Source: Chimonanthus salicifolius (lineage: Eukaryota > Streptophyta > Magnoliopsida > Laurales > Calycanthaceae). Taken from it: DNA of 64,000 nt. Under the pieces are notes generated by a model, which worked only from the letters and a program-made list of their open reading frames with translations, had not been told where the DNA came from and made no database searches. This document shows positions 1 to 12,700 of the stretch, in pieces (positions within the stretch are counted from its first letter, which is position 1; each line of letters starts with the position of its first letter). A program made the position numbers and the translations under genes. The stretch lies in assembly GCA_013350335.1 (NCBI GenBank), contig CM023540.1, positions 45,119,222-45,183,221 of the forward strand, read 5' to 3'.

Positions 1-140
1 CATCTAAGCCATTAATATCATCAATCTGGGGTTGGCCTTTTATTTGAATTTGGCAAACAGTTTCCGTGGGCCGACTGGCTATCTTATGCCAATAGGACTC
101 GAACCCATAACCTTTGGGCTGTAGAACAAACCCTTAATAT
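1..140 (-). mobile_element. tRNA-derived SINE (family B), copy 1
   Basis: Reading the minus strand there is a pol III box B (GGTTCGAGTCC) near 85-105. A conserved tail follows that is shared with the copy at 36740-36890 (GATTGATG..., GATAG...). Box A is degenerate. The left end may be cut by the window edge. Confidence 0.5.
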
Positions 141-529
141 GGTTTTTGGGAGAAATGATGAATTTGTGTGCTTTTATATTGAAATTCATGACACAATTCA
201 AAAGATAAAATGATTTTGCATTACAATTTGACTTGCAGAACATTGGTCTCCAAAAGAGGAATTAATCACCATTGGAAAATTTAAATGTAAAACATAAAGC
301 ATAGCCTGTAGACGAAAATTGCAAAGTGAACCTGAACTAATATGCATCATCTGAAATAGTATTTACAAGAATTCAAGATGCCACTAAGATAATATCTTTT
401 ATTCTTGCCAGTCAAAAGAAAATGTAAGTATTAGAACCGCAAAAGGACAACAGAAGACATTAACAAAAAAATAGTGAAAAGCAACAAATTGAAACAACTA
501 CATCTGAACAAGCGTAATAAAGCAGCTAC

Positions 530-799
530 CTCTTCTTTGATTACACTCTGTTGATTCACCAAATTTGCATCATTTGAATCTGATACTGGCAAAGACACCA
601 AGCTTGTAATTGCAGCATTCAGCTTCTCTGCAAGTACTTTCGCTTGTTGCTGAGTTACAGAGTTCTTCCCGGTGTACGTCGTATCATCATCCATGGCCCT
701 TGCAAAATGGGTCTCCAAAGTAGAGAAAAGATGGACACCAATGTCACTTGTGCTTGACAATAATTGTGCATTAAGGGAACTCCCATCAGCTGCAAATCC
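530..799 (-). CDS. KIN7N: KIN7N exon 17 (residues 614-703), last exon in window
   Basis: Encodes [16 protein letters not shown], then [15 protein letters not shown] and NQQSVIKEE. The donor GAG|GTAGCT shows that the gene continues into sequence left of the window. No further exon is visible at 1-529. Confidence 0.87.
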
Positions 800-3700
800 C
801 TGGTCAAGTTGTAAAAAGGGTGTATAAAATGTAAGTGTTCTGATGATGATAATGGTACAGAAGGACATGATAGAATTTCGAGTGACAAGAACAATAACAA
901 ATTTCTCGCATTGTTGAAAAACAAGGACCCATACACATCTTAGAGAGCTAAAGCACAGGCAAAATAGTCACCTGCATAATTGATAAGATATCTTTAAAAA
1001 TCTCCTTGCAATTGGCCACTGATTCACACATCCGTTGAGGGATTCCTCTAATTGATAATGACTCTTGCTGAAGTTCAGATATCTCCGCTCGTAGTTCGTT
1101 GTTCAATAATTGTTGCTTGGCATTTGTTTTCTACAAAGAGATAAAAATTCTGAGTATGTAGAAGTACCACTCCCAAATACCAATTCATCCTAACACGATC
1201 TTAATAAAAAGGGCCAAAACATAACAAATATAGAGTTCAAGTAAACAAGAAAATAAATAAAACGCAAGAAACAGGGGCATTAAATTTCAGCAGATCATAT
1301 CAAATAAAAGTACTGCTTTGATCACAGCCATTAATGAAGGATGAAAACACAATACCATGGTTACCCAAATTACGAAGTATAGAATCTGACAACAGGCTCT
1401 ATTGAATATGAATGATAGCATAAAATTCACAAACTATTTACTCCAAATCACCAATTTAAAACATAAAAGATAACAAAAATAATGAACTACTTAACCACTT
1501 ACGGAAGAAACTAGTGGCATGGACACCAGTTCCTTCCAAAAGGAATTCTTTGATATCATCCTTGAGTGCTTATTTATAGTACGCAATTGATAATAATGCA
1601 CCAGCCCAGATGCTATCTGCATGTTTCTAGGTCACAAACCTGAGCACAATTTTAGAGTTCATAGACGATTAGAATATCCAACAACCCATCCATAGAAAGA
1701 ACATTGATTACTTGTGGTGCTGTTTTATTGCGCACTAGATAGCATCAGAACTTGGAAATCAACTTTTCTGTAACTACCACATAGCACTACATGCTTTAAC
1801 ACTCATCACTCAAAAAAAATTTGAAAATTCTCATCACTCAAATTTACACACTTTCTAGATGCTTCCACTTCAGAATTTTTAGAGAAAAACCTGTGCATAA
1901 TAAAGTTCCATTCATAAGTAATTTAAAAAATAAGCTATGCATCTCATTTTGTAAATGCCCTGCCCCAGGGATACCATACATATCCATATGGTATTTCTGC
2001 TGCCTTTAATAGAACAAACAATAAATTGGACATAGTGGAGTTCATCAACAAGTTTTAAGGGGAACCAGATGCCCGCTTTGTTGGGGTTGGCTCCGAACGA
2101 GTCCGACATTGAAAGTGTAGAGGGAGATATAGGGATTTATAAAGGACTTGGACTACTCCACCTAACAAGCTAGTCTTTTGGGCTGGATACCCAGGCCCTA
2201 ACAAGTGGTATTAGAGCCAAAACTCAAGCGACCTCATGTGGCCTCAGGAGATCGCCTAGGCAGACGAGATGGCTGGCCTCGTTCGAGGGGGGGTTTGTTG
2301 GGGTTGTCTCCTACATTGGAAGTGTAGAGGGAGATCTACGGATTTATAAATGACTTGGGTCATTCCACCTAACATGCTAGTCTTTTGGGCTAGATACCCA
2401 GGTCCTAACACATTTCATGTCCATTTTATAGCAAATATTGGGTTTAACTTAAGAAATACAATTATTAGGAAAAGGGTCATCTAGATGTGGGTATATTCCT
2501 TGGATTTTGTTTAGAGAAAAAATAACAACTAGAAATCGCTGGCACCTAAAACTTGTGCAAAATTGCCTCAAGATGACACAATATGGGCCCCTAATCTGGT
2601 GATCAAGCATGATCCATCAAAATCCAACATTATTAAAAGGTCATAAAGAACCAAACTAAACAATCAAAAGCAGGCCAAGAAAAATATAAAGATCTCTTAA
2701 GAATGAGAAAAATTCATCCAAGGATGCTATGATAGTATGATACAACCAGATTGTCAATCAAAAACACAGATCAAAGGTATAGTGTTCAGCCTACTTTTGA
2801 TGATAGAATTATTACAGATCATGAGCCATCTTGAAGATTCTTAGATAAGCTCTCTAATGGGACTTGTGGATCACTGATCCAACACATGGATCCAAAGATT
2901 TAGTGTGGGAACCATATAAGATGATAAGACCCATCATCTGTGCAATCTTAAAGATCTTTGAATAACTTCTCTACACAAATTACAGAGAAACTACCAGATA
3001 CATAGAACAAAAGATGACATGCAGGTCCCACCTATGTGACGTCTTAGAGATCCTTAAATTAGCTTTCAAATGTAACCTACAGATCATCGATCAAATACAC
3101 AAATTAAGAGACGAAGTGCAAGGCCCACCTGTGATGGCCATATGGTTGAGGCCTATTCTCCATCTAAAAGATCCTTGAATTAGCCTTTCAATGGAGTTTA
3201 CTGATTGTTGATCCAATACATGGATCAAAGGATGCAATGTGAGGCCCATCTGTGATGATCAAATGGTAGAAGGCCATGCACTATCTTAAAGATCCTTATG
3301 TTAGCTTCCTGATGCAACTTACAAGTCATCGATCTGATATATAGATCAAAAGACAAAAAGAAACGAGGCTGGATGCACATGTATCATACAAAGTGATGTC
3401 AGGCCCACTTACAATGATCAAATGATTGCGACTTGGGTTACCAACATGGAGATCGTTAAGTCAACTTCCTACTGCAACATATAGACTCAAAACTAAGATA
3501 GAGCCAAAAAGAGATGACCGGAACATTGTGAGTCATACGATTGCACGTGTAGCCACTTTATAATCATGTGGGGCCCACTAATGGCCCCATCATGTGGCCC
3601 TTCATTCAAATCTCTAACATTATAAATCAAACCTCAATTGAAGTTTAGATGAAGCAAAAATCCAAGAAAAAAGTGACTGGACATAGGAATTAAAGGAAAG

Positions 3701-6700
3701 CAAAAACCTACAGCAACTGCATGTGCAATTCTTAGAACTGCTAGTTACTGTTCAACACCAGTAGAACCACATGCTCCTAGCTGCCTATTTTCAAAGAGGA
3801 ATTTGTGGGCGTGTGGTATTATACTATCCCACACTTGGGACATCTAGGAAGCTTCTTGGAGGACTCTTTTGGGAGGGTTCCTAAAGGACTTATGAGGGTC
3901 TTAGAGGAGATCCTTGGAGTTTCATTACAAATTTGAGAGTTTTCTTCTTGAAACCTTTGGAGTTTCTTCTTGGAGGATTCTTTTGAGAGGGTTCCTGAAG
4001 GACTTATGAGGGTCTTGGAGGAGATCCTTTGAGTTCCATTCCAACTTCGAGGGTTTTCTTCTTGAAACCTTCAAAGTTTCTTTTCCAGTTTCAAGGTCTC
4101 CAAGAACACTTGTGTTCTTATGATAGAATTTCCCATTATAAATAACAAATCTTAAAAAACGAAGAAAACTACTTTCACCATTTTGGAAACGCATGGAACT
4201 TTTTTTGAGCAATAACAACAACAATTATATCGTATCGTAATAAAAATAGAGTAAAGATAGAAGGTATAAAAGGCTTATACCCACCAACCAAACAACAAAG
4301 AAGAACACCTCATAAGAAACACCCAAAGCATAGAAGGGAACCCCTAGGACCCACATAACCCAGTTATACTTTCACCCTAACACTAGCAGTATAAAAAGAC
4401 ACTCTCATGATCCCTATTCACTCCAAACTTATCTAAGAAGTTTGCCACACCATTTGTTAATCATCGAACATTCTCAAAACAAAATCCCGGCCCAGCACAA
4501 TGCCCGAATTTCCCTAACTACTAAAGCCAGTTTCCAAGGTGGTCTCTTGCAAGCCTCGCCCACTTACTAGCATTCACCAAGTCCCCCTCAATAATTAACT
4601 TCCACTCACCAAAGCTTGCCCATTGAACCAAGGCTCTCTTAATCCCTAACAACTCTGCCTCATTCAAATTTATAGTACCTACCGATTCCGAAAATAAAAG
4701 AGATGATAAACCTTCCGCATTACACAAAACACTCAAAATCCCCATTGGACCTAGTTTACCTTGCGACCTCATCCACAATAAGCTTGAAGACACCAGGCAG
4801 GGGAGGAGACCAAATCACCTTTCAATTCTTTACCCTAGACCTACTCCCCGTGCAACCCCTCACGATCTATAAAAATCCGATAAGAGTAACTTCCAAATTC
4901 CTTACTTGCCAACAGCCATGCACATAATCTCCATTTAGCATTTTCAAACATATCATGGGTGATGCAGGGTCGATGCTCACCGGCAGAGTGATCTGGCAAA
5001 ATCGAGAAATCTCGAGTCTTCGTCGAGACTGGGAGAGGAAGATAAGCATGCAGCTAACAGTAGGAATGAGAAAAAATAAAAAATAAAAAATAAATAAATA
5101 TTCTAATTTTTTCATTCCATCGTGAGTTGTTTCTCCCATCCAATAGATAGGCTTATATAAAAAATACTAAAGAAAGAAACCTACTGGAAAAAGAAAACTA
5201 ATTCAAAACAGGAAACTAATTAAAGTGGAAATGCTAGTCTAATTAGGAAACCTAATTCAAAAATAAAACTAAAGTAGAATCTAATCAAACTTAGTAAGCA
5301 TAAAAAATAATAATAAATAAAAGTGGGGCCACTTGCAATCAGGTCCGCGTGTCCTACATCAATCCCCCAGTTTTGAAAAGAACTCGTCCACGAGTTGAAA
5401 CCGACAAAACAACAACATCGGTTGCCAAGCACCAAACAGAGGTGAAGACCAATTTTAAAAAGCTGACTGACAAAGCTGTGAACATCGCAACTGTCAGTGC
5501 ACGAAGGACGCGAGTTGTCTATCTTTGGGATGAAGAAGCCAAGGACTACAAACAGGCTCAAGCAAGGTCGAACCAATCCGGTAGCGAAGGGGTCTTCAAA
5601 CAGCACCGTAGAAATGGCATAGTCTTGATGGATGGCAAGGGTAGGATGAGGCACCAAAGATAGGCCATGAAGAGGTGAACAGGATAATGTATGAATAACT
5701 ATGGAGAGATCATTGGTATCCGTATCGGGATCGGATTTAGGTATAGGAGAGGGTTGGGTAATAGGTGGTGGCATCGGGTGGTGGTGGATGTGGAGGTATT
5801 GGTAGTGGTTGTTTTGGAGGTGCCAAAGTCGAATCGACCTGATGTGAACGTTTAGATGTACTGTTTACTATCATGTCTCTATATTACGCACCATACCTGG
5901 ATTAGAGGAACTCGAGAAGCATATCTTTCACCTCGTTGAGGCCAGATCGAATTTCTTTGATACATTCTTTGAACTCATCATCATTGTTGGATGCCGTCGA
6001 GTCCACTTAATGTAGTGGGTAAGTAGATCTAGGGATGAGATGGGGATCAGGAGATTCAAATTGGTTGCACTCAGATCTTGAGACATAGGAACCACGACAT
6101 AGGGATCGACGTGCCACAGAGTCCAAGACGCAATGGTTGGATCGACTGAGGGTTTGGAAATAACTGGGTGGCTCAGGCGAATGAGAATAGAAAGGAATTG
6201 ACTGGGAGTTATAGGGTTCATTAAATTGGTTAGATGGAAAGGTGATGGGATTAAATGGGACATGGGACAGGGTAAATAGTTCAATGGGTGGGTTAGGTGG
6301 GACCCGAAGGTAGGGCATGGAGTTACGTTTCAAAGGAAACTTAATGGGTTTGGGACTGTTGTCTATTGAAGGAGTCTAAATGGGTTTATTGATTAATGGG
6401 ATTTTGACTTCAGGAAACTAATGTGGGGACAGATGACTGTGAATGGGCGTCTCGAGGCAGGGCTTGGAAATGAAAGGCATGGACAGTGTTTGGGCGAAAG
6501 TTGGCTGGGGGACGGGTGATCAGAGTCGAGGCGGAGGCAGCAGGATGGCGATGAATGGGTGGGCAGCAGCATCTAAGGTGATCAACATCTTCTTCCAACG
6601 ATCCATACAGTGAACAACTAAGATCCTCCTCCGAGTTCAACAACCCTCTCCTTTTGAGGAACATTCTAGTAAGAACTTTTCCTTTTAGAGAACACCAAAC

Positions 6701-9700
6701 AAAAGATTGAACCCTTGGGGGTGCTAGGATTTTCCAAGCTAGACAAAGGAGAAAGTCCACATTGTGTTGTTGATGTAGGACCAAATCTACCATTGTCTTG
6801 ACCGAGAAGGTACCCAAGGAATCACTTGTCCAAACAACTTCGTCGTCCTCTCCTAAAGATAGTGGAAACTCACCTAATTGGATTAACAAGTCATCCCTAC
6901 TCTCACTCTCAAAGGATCTGAACTCTCTCCTAAAGTCAAAGTGCCAGGTTATGTGTTCGCCCACAACTCTATAATAGTCCTAAACTAAAGTTTGTTTGTT
7001 CTTAGCTATTCTGAATAACTTAGGGTACATTTCCTTTAAAGGCCTATCCCCTAGCCAAAGATCCTTCAAAAGAAAGCAATGTCTCCTCTTCATACTAGGA
7101 ATCTAATTGTTGTCTCTGTACATATTTCCCACAAGGGTTCCACCCCAACCATACTCCACCAAGCTATAACAACTAGAGAGTCGTACTTCTCAACATTTTC
7201 ACCCAAAGCCCACCCACTACTATCTTCTATTCCGAACCCTGAGGTCAAAACCCTAACCCACAAGGCTCCCCTCTCTCTCCCGAATGGCCAATTCCGCTTG
7301 CATAAAGGGGCTTGATTTCTAACCTGTAGTAGAACAATCGCTAAACCTACTTTTAACTTAGGCTTAGTCACCTCTGACCATGCAACAAGGTGCATTTTCT
7401 TTATGTCCTCCTTATCTCCCAAAAGGAATCTCCTAAACAACTATTCTAATTTTTTCGTTATTCCTCTCAGCATCTCAAAGAGAGACAACTAGTATGTTGG
7501 GAGGTTTATTTGCACAGATTTGATAATAGTTAATCTTCCTCCTAGAGATAGGTATTTCCTATCCCACCCGACAAGTCTCCTCTCTATCCTTTCTACTACT
7601 GGTGCCCAAAAACTCTTGAATCTTGGGTTCCCTCCCACGGGTAGACCTAGATAGATAAAGGGCAGTTTCCCAATTCCGCAGTGTATCTCATCTGCCAACT
7701 CCTTAAGGGAATCGTCCTCCACACCAATACCAACTAAGGTACTTTTTCCAAGACTAATTCTGAGTCTGGAAACTAACTCGAAACACCTAAGAATCACTTA
7801 TTATCCTATAACTTCATTTTTGTTGGGTTCACAGAAAAATAAGGAGTTGTCTATGAACTAAAGATGCATGACCACTGAGCCATGCGGAGACGTTTCAAAA
7901 TCTCTAACTATACCCAGATCTCTAGCTTTTTCCACAAGTTTGTTCAAGCTTTCATTCACAAGTGTGAAGACAAAGGGTGAGAGTGGATCTCCCTGTCTAA
8001 GGCCTCTATTAGCTACTATAGGTTGGGTGGGAGAAACGTTTACCAGTACTGAATATGTGGCGTCCTCCAAACAGGCTTACATCCATTTTGTCCAACATTG
8101 ACCAAAGCCCATCCTATTGAAAAGGTATCCCACAAATGCCCCATCTACAAAGTCATAAGCCTTCTCCATATCAATCTTAAAAAGGAGCCCCGATTTCTTA
8201 TCCTTTCGCCTCATTTGAACTAATTTGTTAGCAATTAATACACCGTGTAAAATTTGTCAATCCTCCGCGAACGCTCCTTTCGATTCTCCTACTATTTATG
8301 GTAACACCTCTTTTAACATTCGGCCAACACATTTGCTATAAGTTTGTAGACACTACCAACAAGACTAATTGGTTTGTAGTGTGAGAGTTCGGATGAACCC
8401 TCCCTCTTTGGTATGAGAGTTATGAAGGTATTCTTCAACCCTCTGTTAGTGATACCATTTCGATGAAATTCCTTGAACACCCTAAGGAAATTCGGTCCTA
8501 CCGTCTCCCAACAAGATTTAATAAAGGTGAAGTTGAAACCGTCAGGACCTGGGGCTTTGTCTCCTTCGAAACTGTATAAGGTTGCCCTAATCTCTTCTAA
8601 GGTAAACTCTCTCTCCAACCAACCTACCCTCTCCTCACTGACCTTACTAAAGTAGATCCCATCCATCATTGGCCAGAGAAACATCCTCTCGATCAAAGAG
8701 GCAGAACTAAGCTCAGAGAAAGAAGAGCTAGGACCCCAAGGTGTTGAGGCAAGGGAAAACCTAAGATGGGGAAGTGGCAAAAGCTAAAAAAAAAAAGAGG
8801 GGAGGGGAGGGTGTGGGCCCTCTGTAGAGACTACAACAGTAAGGGATAAAGGAAGGATTCGGGAACGAGTGTACCAAATCTGAGAAGGTGAGAGAATGAG
8901 CATTGCTCGCTAAGTTGGAAAAGAACTGAAAGTCCTGTGGATCAAGCACTACATCTAGAGTGGTAAAGCTCGAAGTAGCAGAGAAGAACCTTCTGAAGAT
9001 CTTGATGCCGAAGATGAAATAAGCTTGGGGTCCTTTGAAGCGACAAGTGCATGACTAACTCGAAAAGAAGATGGAGCGGTGTCACGAACAAGATCTTGAA
9101 CCTGGATAACATGGGAAGAAAACAAACCACGAGGTCTACAAAGGGGAAAATCAGAAGGCATGTAAAGTGAGAGGAGAAAGAGAGTACCCATAGCCAAAGA
9201 CGATGGCGAGAAACCAGTGTGAGGGGGGAGGGGAGCAGGGGAAGCTGTGTGAGTTGAGACTGGCAAAGGCGGCCCGGAAAGTGACTAAAAGATTGCCGAA
9301 AAGTGTGTCCTCACTACCTCTCTGATTCCTTTCTTGTCCATAACTCTTCTATCTTCCACTATAATTGATTTGATACTATTAGAAGCTCTTCGGACGTTGG
9401 CACATGTGCAGAAAAATCTGTATTCTTATCTCCCTCTTTTAACCACAAGTTTTTAACTTCTGTCACCATTCCACCTCTTCCAATCATAGACAGTCCCAAA
9501 GGGTGGCCTTACTGTTCTTCTTGGATTCTAGCTCCTCCTCATCTAAGCCCTTTTCCTCCTCCGATCTATTCCACCCCTCAAGCTCCTGAATGGTTGTTTC
9601 TTTCCACTCTATCACTGGCCCCTGTGGATTCTACCTATTCCTTGATCTTTGATTTTAGTAGGATGAGTTTCCTTGATAGTACAAAACCTGCCCATCCTTG

Positions 9701-12700
9701 GATGGAGAAACCTTCCCACCACTCCTTGACTAAGTCCACAAACTTGGGGTCTTCCAACTGTGCATTACTAAAATGGAAGGGTTTCGGGCCCCAATCTATC
9801 TCTTCAGTATCGAACATTATCTGGCAGTGGTCTGAAATTGGGCTAAAAAGTTTAACCTGACTTGCATTGGAAAACTAAGCATCCCAATCCAAAGAAATAA
9901 CGAACATGTCTAGCCTACTAGTAGTCTCCCTAGATTGGCCACTGAACCAAGTGAAGCGGCCTCCAATGAGTGGAAAGTCAATCAACTCATTCCTTACTAT
10001 GAAATCAGAGAAAACTTCCATCCCTCTATTTATCATCTTCCTCATTTCTTCTCCGACAGGTATCTAACAACATTAAAGTCTCCACTCTAACACCACATAC
10101 TAGAGCTTCAGCAATGGATATCGTCTAGCTCCAACCAGAAATTATCTCGATCCCCCTCAGAATTTGGACCATAGACATTAGTGAGGCAAATTTCCACTCC
10201 TTCATTCACAAGTCCCTTGACTAATATGGATCTTGAGTCCATCCTTCTTGTTGAAACATTTAAGGAGGAATTCCATAAAATGATCAGTGCCCCTGGGTTG
10301 TCCTTCCGACGGCTTGCTGAAAGGATTGTATTCCTGTCTACCCCATATCTCCCTGATCAAAGATGCTCAAATTTCCTCCCTTGTTTACTCTTGAATGAAC
10401 AAAATATCAATCTTGTACTTTTTAATGAATTGTTGAATTGCTCCCCTTTTCTCCTAGAGTCCCAGACCCCTGACATTCCATGTGAGGATCCTCATTGAGA
10501 ACCCTGTCATCCCCCGAGTTTCTTTTCTTGCCTTTTTTCCTTCTGTAATAAACCTTGAAGAGTCTACTCCTCCCCATTAGCATAGCAGGGATTCTACCTC
10601 GTTTTGATGATCTAGATAATGAAGAAGATGTTTTGTCCCTCATCTCTGCCCACATGATATCGGTCCCGCCCCGATTTTCAAAATCTCAGTCCCATCTTCC
10701 TTAGAGTATCCTCGTCTTTTCAAGTTTTCCAGGATTTCTCCATTTGTTGTCGGAGAAACATTTCCGATCCCATCACCCTGAAGATCTTTGTCTCTGAACA
10801 ATCGTCTCAGAGACCCGTCCGTTTGTAATTGGTCTGACGGTTTGAGGTGAAGGAGATCCTCACTTTGCTTCCTCGTCATCTGCCTAGCTTCTTCCCTGTA
10901 ATTTCTCCCATTCTCCATCTCCTCTCGAGGTTTGGGACCATGAACGAAAGGCTTCCCTAAGAAAATCTGGTTTTCTATTCTAGGACTGAGTTTCTGAAGC
11001 CTGGATGATGCAGGACAACTAATAGGATAACCCTAAATGCCTAAATTAAGTTCCCTAAATATTAGGAAGGATGAAATTAATGCACCTAAAACTAATATGG
11101 GCTGAAATTAATTAATCAGTTAATAACGGCAACAAGAAAAGGTGTAGAACATCAGTAAAAGGGTTAACAAGAGAGTTATACAGGTCTAAGATACAGACCT
11201 AAATGTAGTAGCAGATCTGATAGGTCCATGACAGATCTTGGACAGAACTGTAATACTCCGCCCCAAAAAGTCTCATATTTCTAGTTGCATTGGAAATTCC
11301 CTGGTATATAAGTGGTAGCCTTCCTCCTTCTAGCACAAGGCCTTTTGGGAGCAACAGTAGGTTGGCTCGCCAAAGCAAAGTTGTGCGGGTCCGTGTGTAG
11401 GCCCAAAGCGGACAATATTGTGCTAGCGGGACGAGTCGTTACAAACGGTATCAGATCATGGTTCAACTCTCGCCTGAGGGTGTGGACTTAGTTGTTGTGT
11501 GTGCAGAGCCGGGGAAGGCTCTGGCTTTAAGAGGGGTAGATTGTAATACTCCGCCCCAAAAAGTCCCACATTTCTAGTTGCATTGGAAATTCCCTGGTAT
11601 TTAAGTGGTAGCCTTCCTCCTTCTAGCACAAGGCCTTTTGGGAGCAACAGTAGGTTGGCTCGCCAAAGCAAAGTTGTGCGGGTCCATGTGTAGGCCCAAA
11701 GCGGACAATATTGTGCTAGCGGGACGAGTCGTTACAAACGGTATCAGATCATGGTTCAACTCTCACCTGAGGGTGTGGACTTAGTTGTTGTGTGTGCAGA
11801 GCCGGGGACGGCTCTGGCTTTAAGAGGGGTAGATTGTAATACTCCGCCCCAAAAAGTCCCACATTTCTAGTTGCATTGGAAATTCCCTGGTATATAAGTG
11901 GTAGCCTTCTTCCTTCTAGCACAAGGCCTTTTGGGAGCAACAGTGGATTGGCTTCCCAAAGCAAAGCTGTGCAGGTCCATGTGTAGGCCCAAAGCGGACA
12001 ATAATGTCCTAGCGGGACGGGTCGTTACAAGAACTGGGACTGGTCTTGAGGCTGTTTTGGGACAGATCTAGGGCTAAACTGAGACAGATTTTGGGACTAA
12101 ATATAGGACAGGTTTTGGGGTTGTTTATGGGACAGATTTAGTACAAGTTTTGGAGTTGTTTCTAGGGACAGTAATTCAAATAGAAGCAAAGAAAAAGAGA
12201 GAGGAACAGATAGAAGTAGAAGAAGAATACCCGAAGATGGAAAGATGGCAGCCTCACTGCTAGGATTCACGCCAAAGGGCCTCACGCCAAAGGAATCACT
12301 CCCAAATTATTTTCATCACACAAGCAGCAGGAAGAAAACTTCAATTTCATTCACCATCAAGTGTCAATCCCGTATGGAGGGGTTACATCACATATATAAT
12401 GACTTAAAAACATGAAAAAGACCAAAATACCCTTAAATAAACAAATATCAAACTACCCCAAATGATTAGCCCCCAATTATTAGAAAGCCCTAATTACATG
12501 TAAAATCATTAAATTTCTCCAAAGAAAACCAACTATTGGACTAAACAAATAAACAAAAGAAAAAATACAATCATGAAAAGCTGGAAATCCAAAATCTAAA
12601 TATAGAAACTTGCGAAATATGGAAACTCGTATGGTGTTCCGCATCACTGGACTTCCACTGAAGGAGCCAACGATAAGAAAGGGCTTCCTTCTCTCAATAT

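Noticed and set aside
85..105. tRNA gene
   Set aside because: Box B-like sequence is present, but no cloverleaf or clear box A; the wider match to 36740-36890 makes it a SINE.
5349..5663. Plus-strand open frame opposite the gypsy 3' end
   Set aside because: Antisense to the pol-like end and polypurine tract; no domain.
11249..12029. Cassandra-type TRIM with a 5S rRNA promoter
   Set aside because: No 5S-like internal control region is visible in any of the LTRs.
11249..12029. CRISPR array (three evenly spaced repeats)
   Set aside because: Repeats are 195 bp with identical interiors, primer sites and purine tracts: a retroelement.
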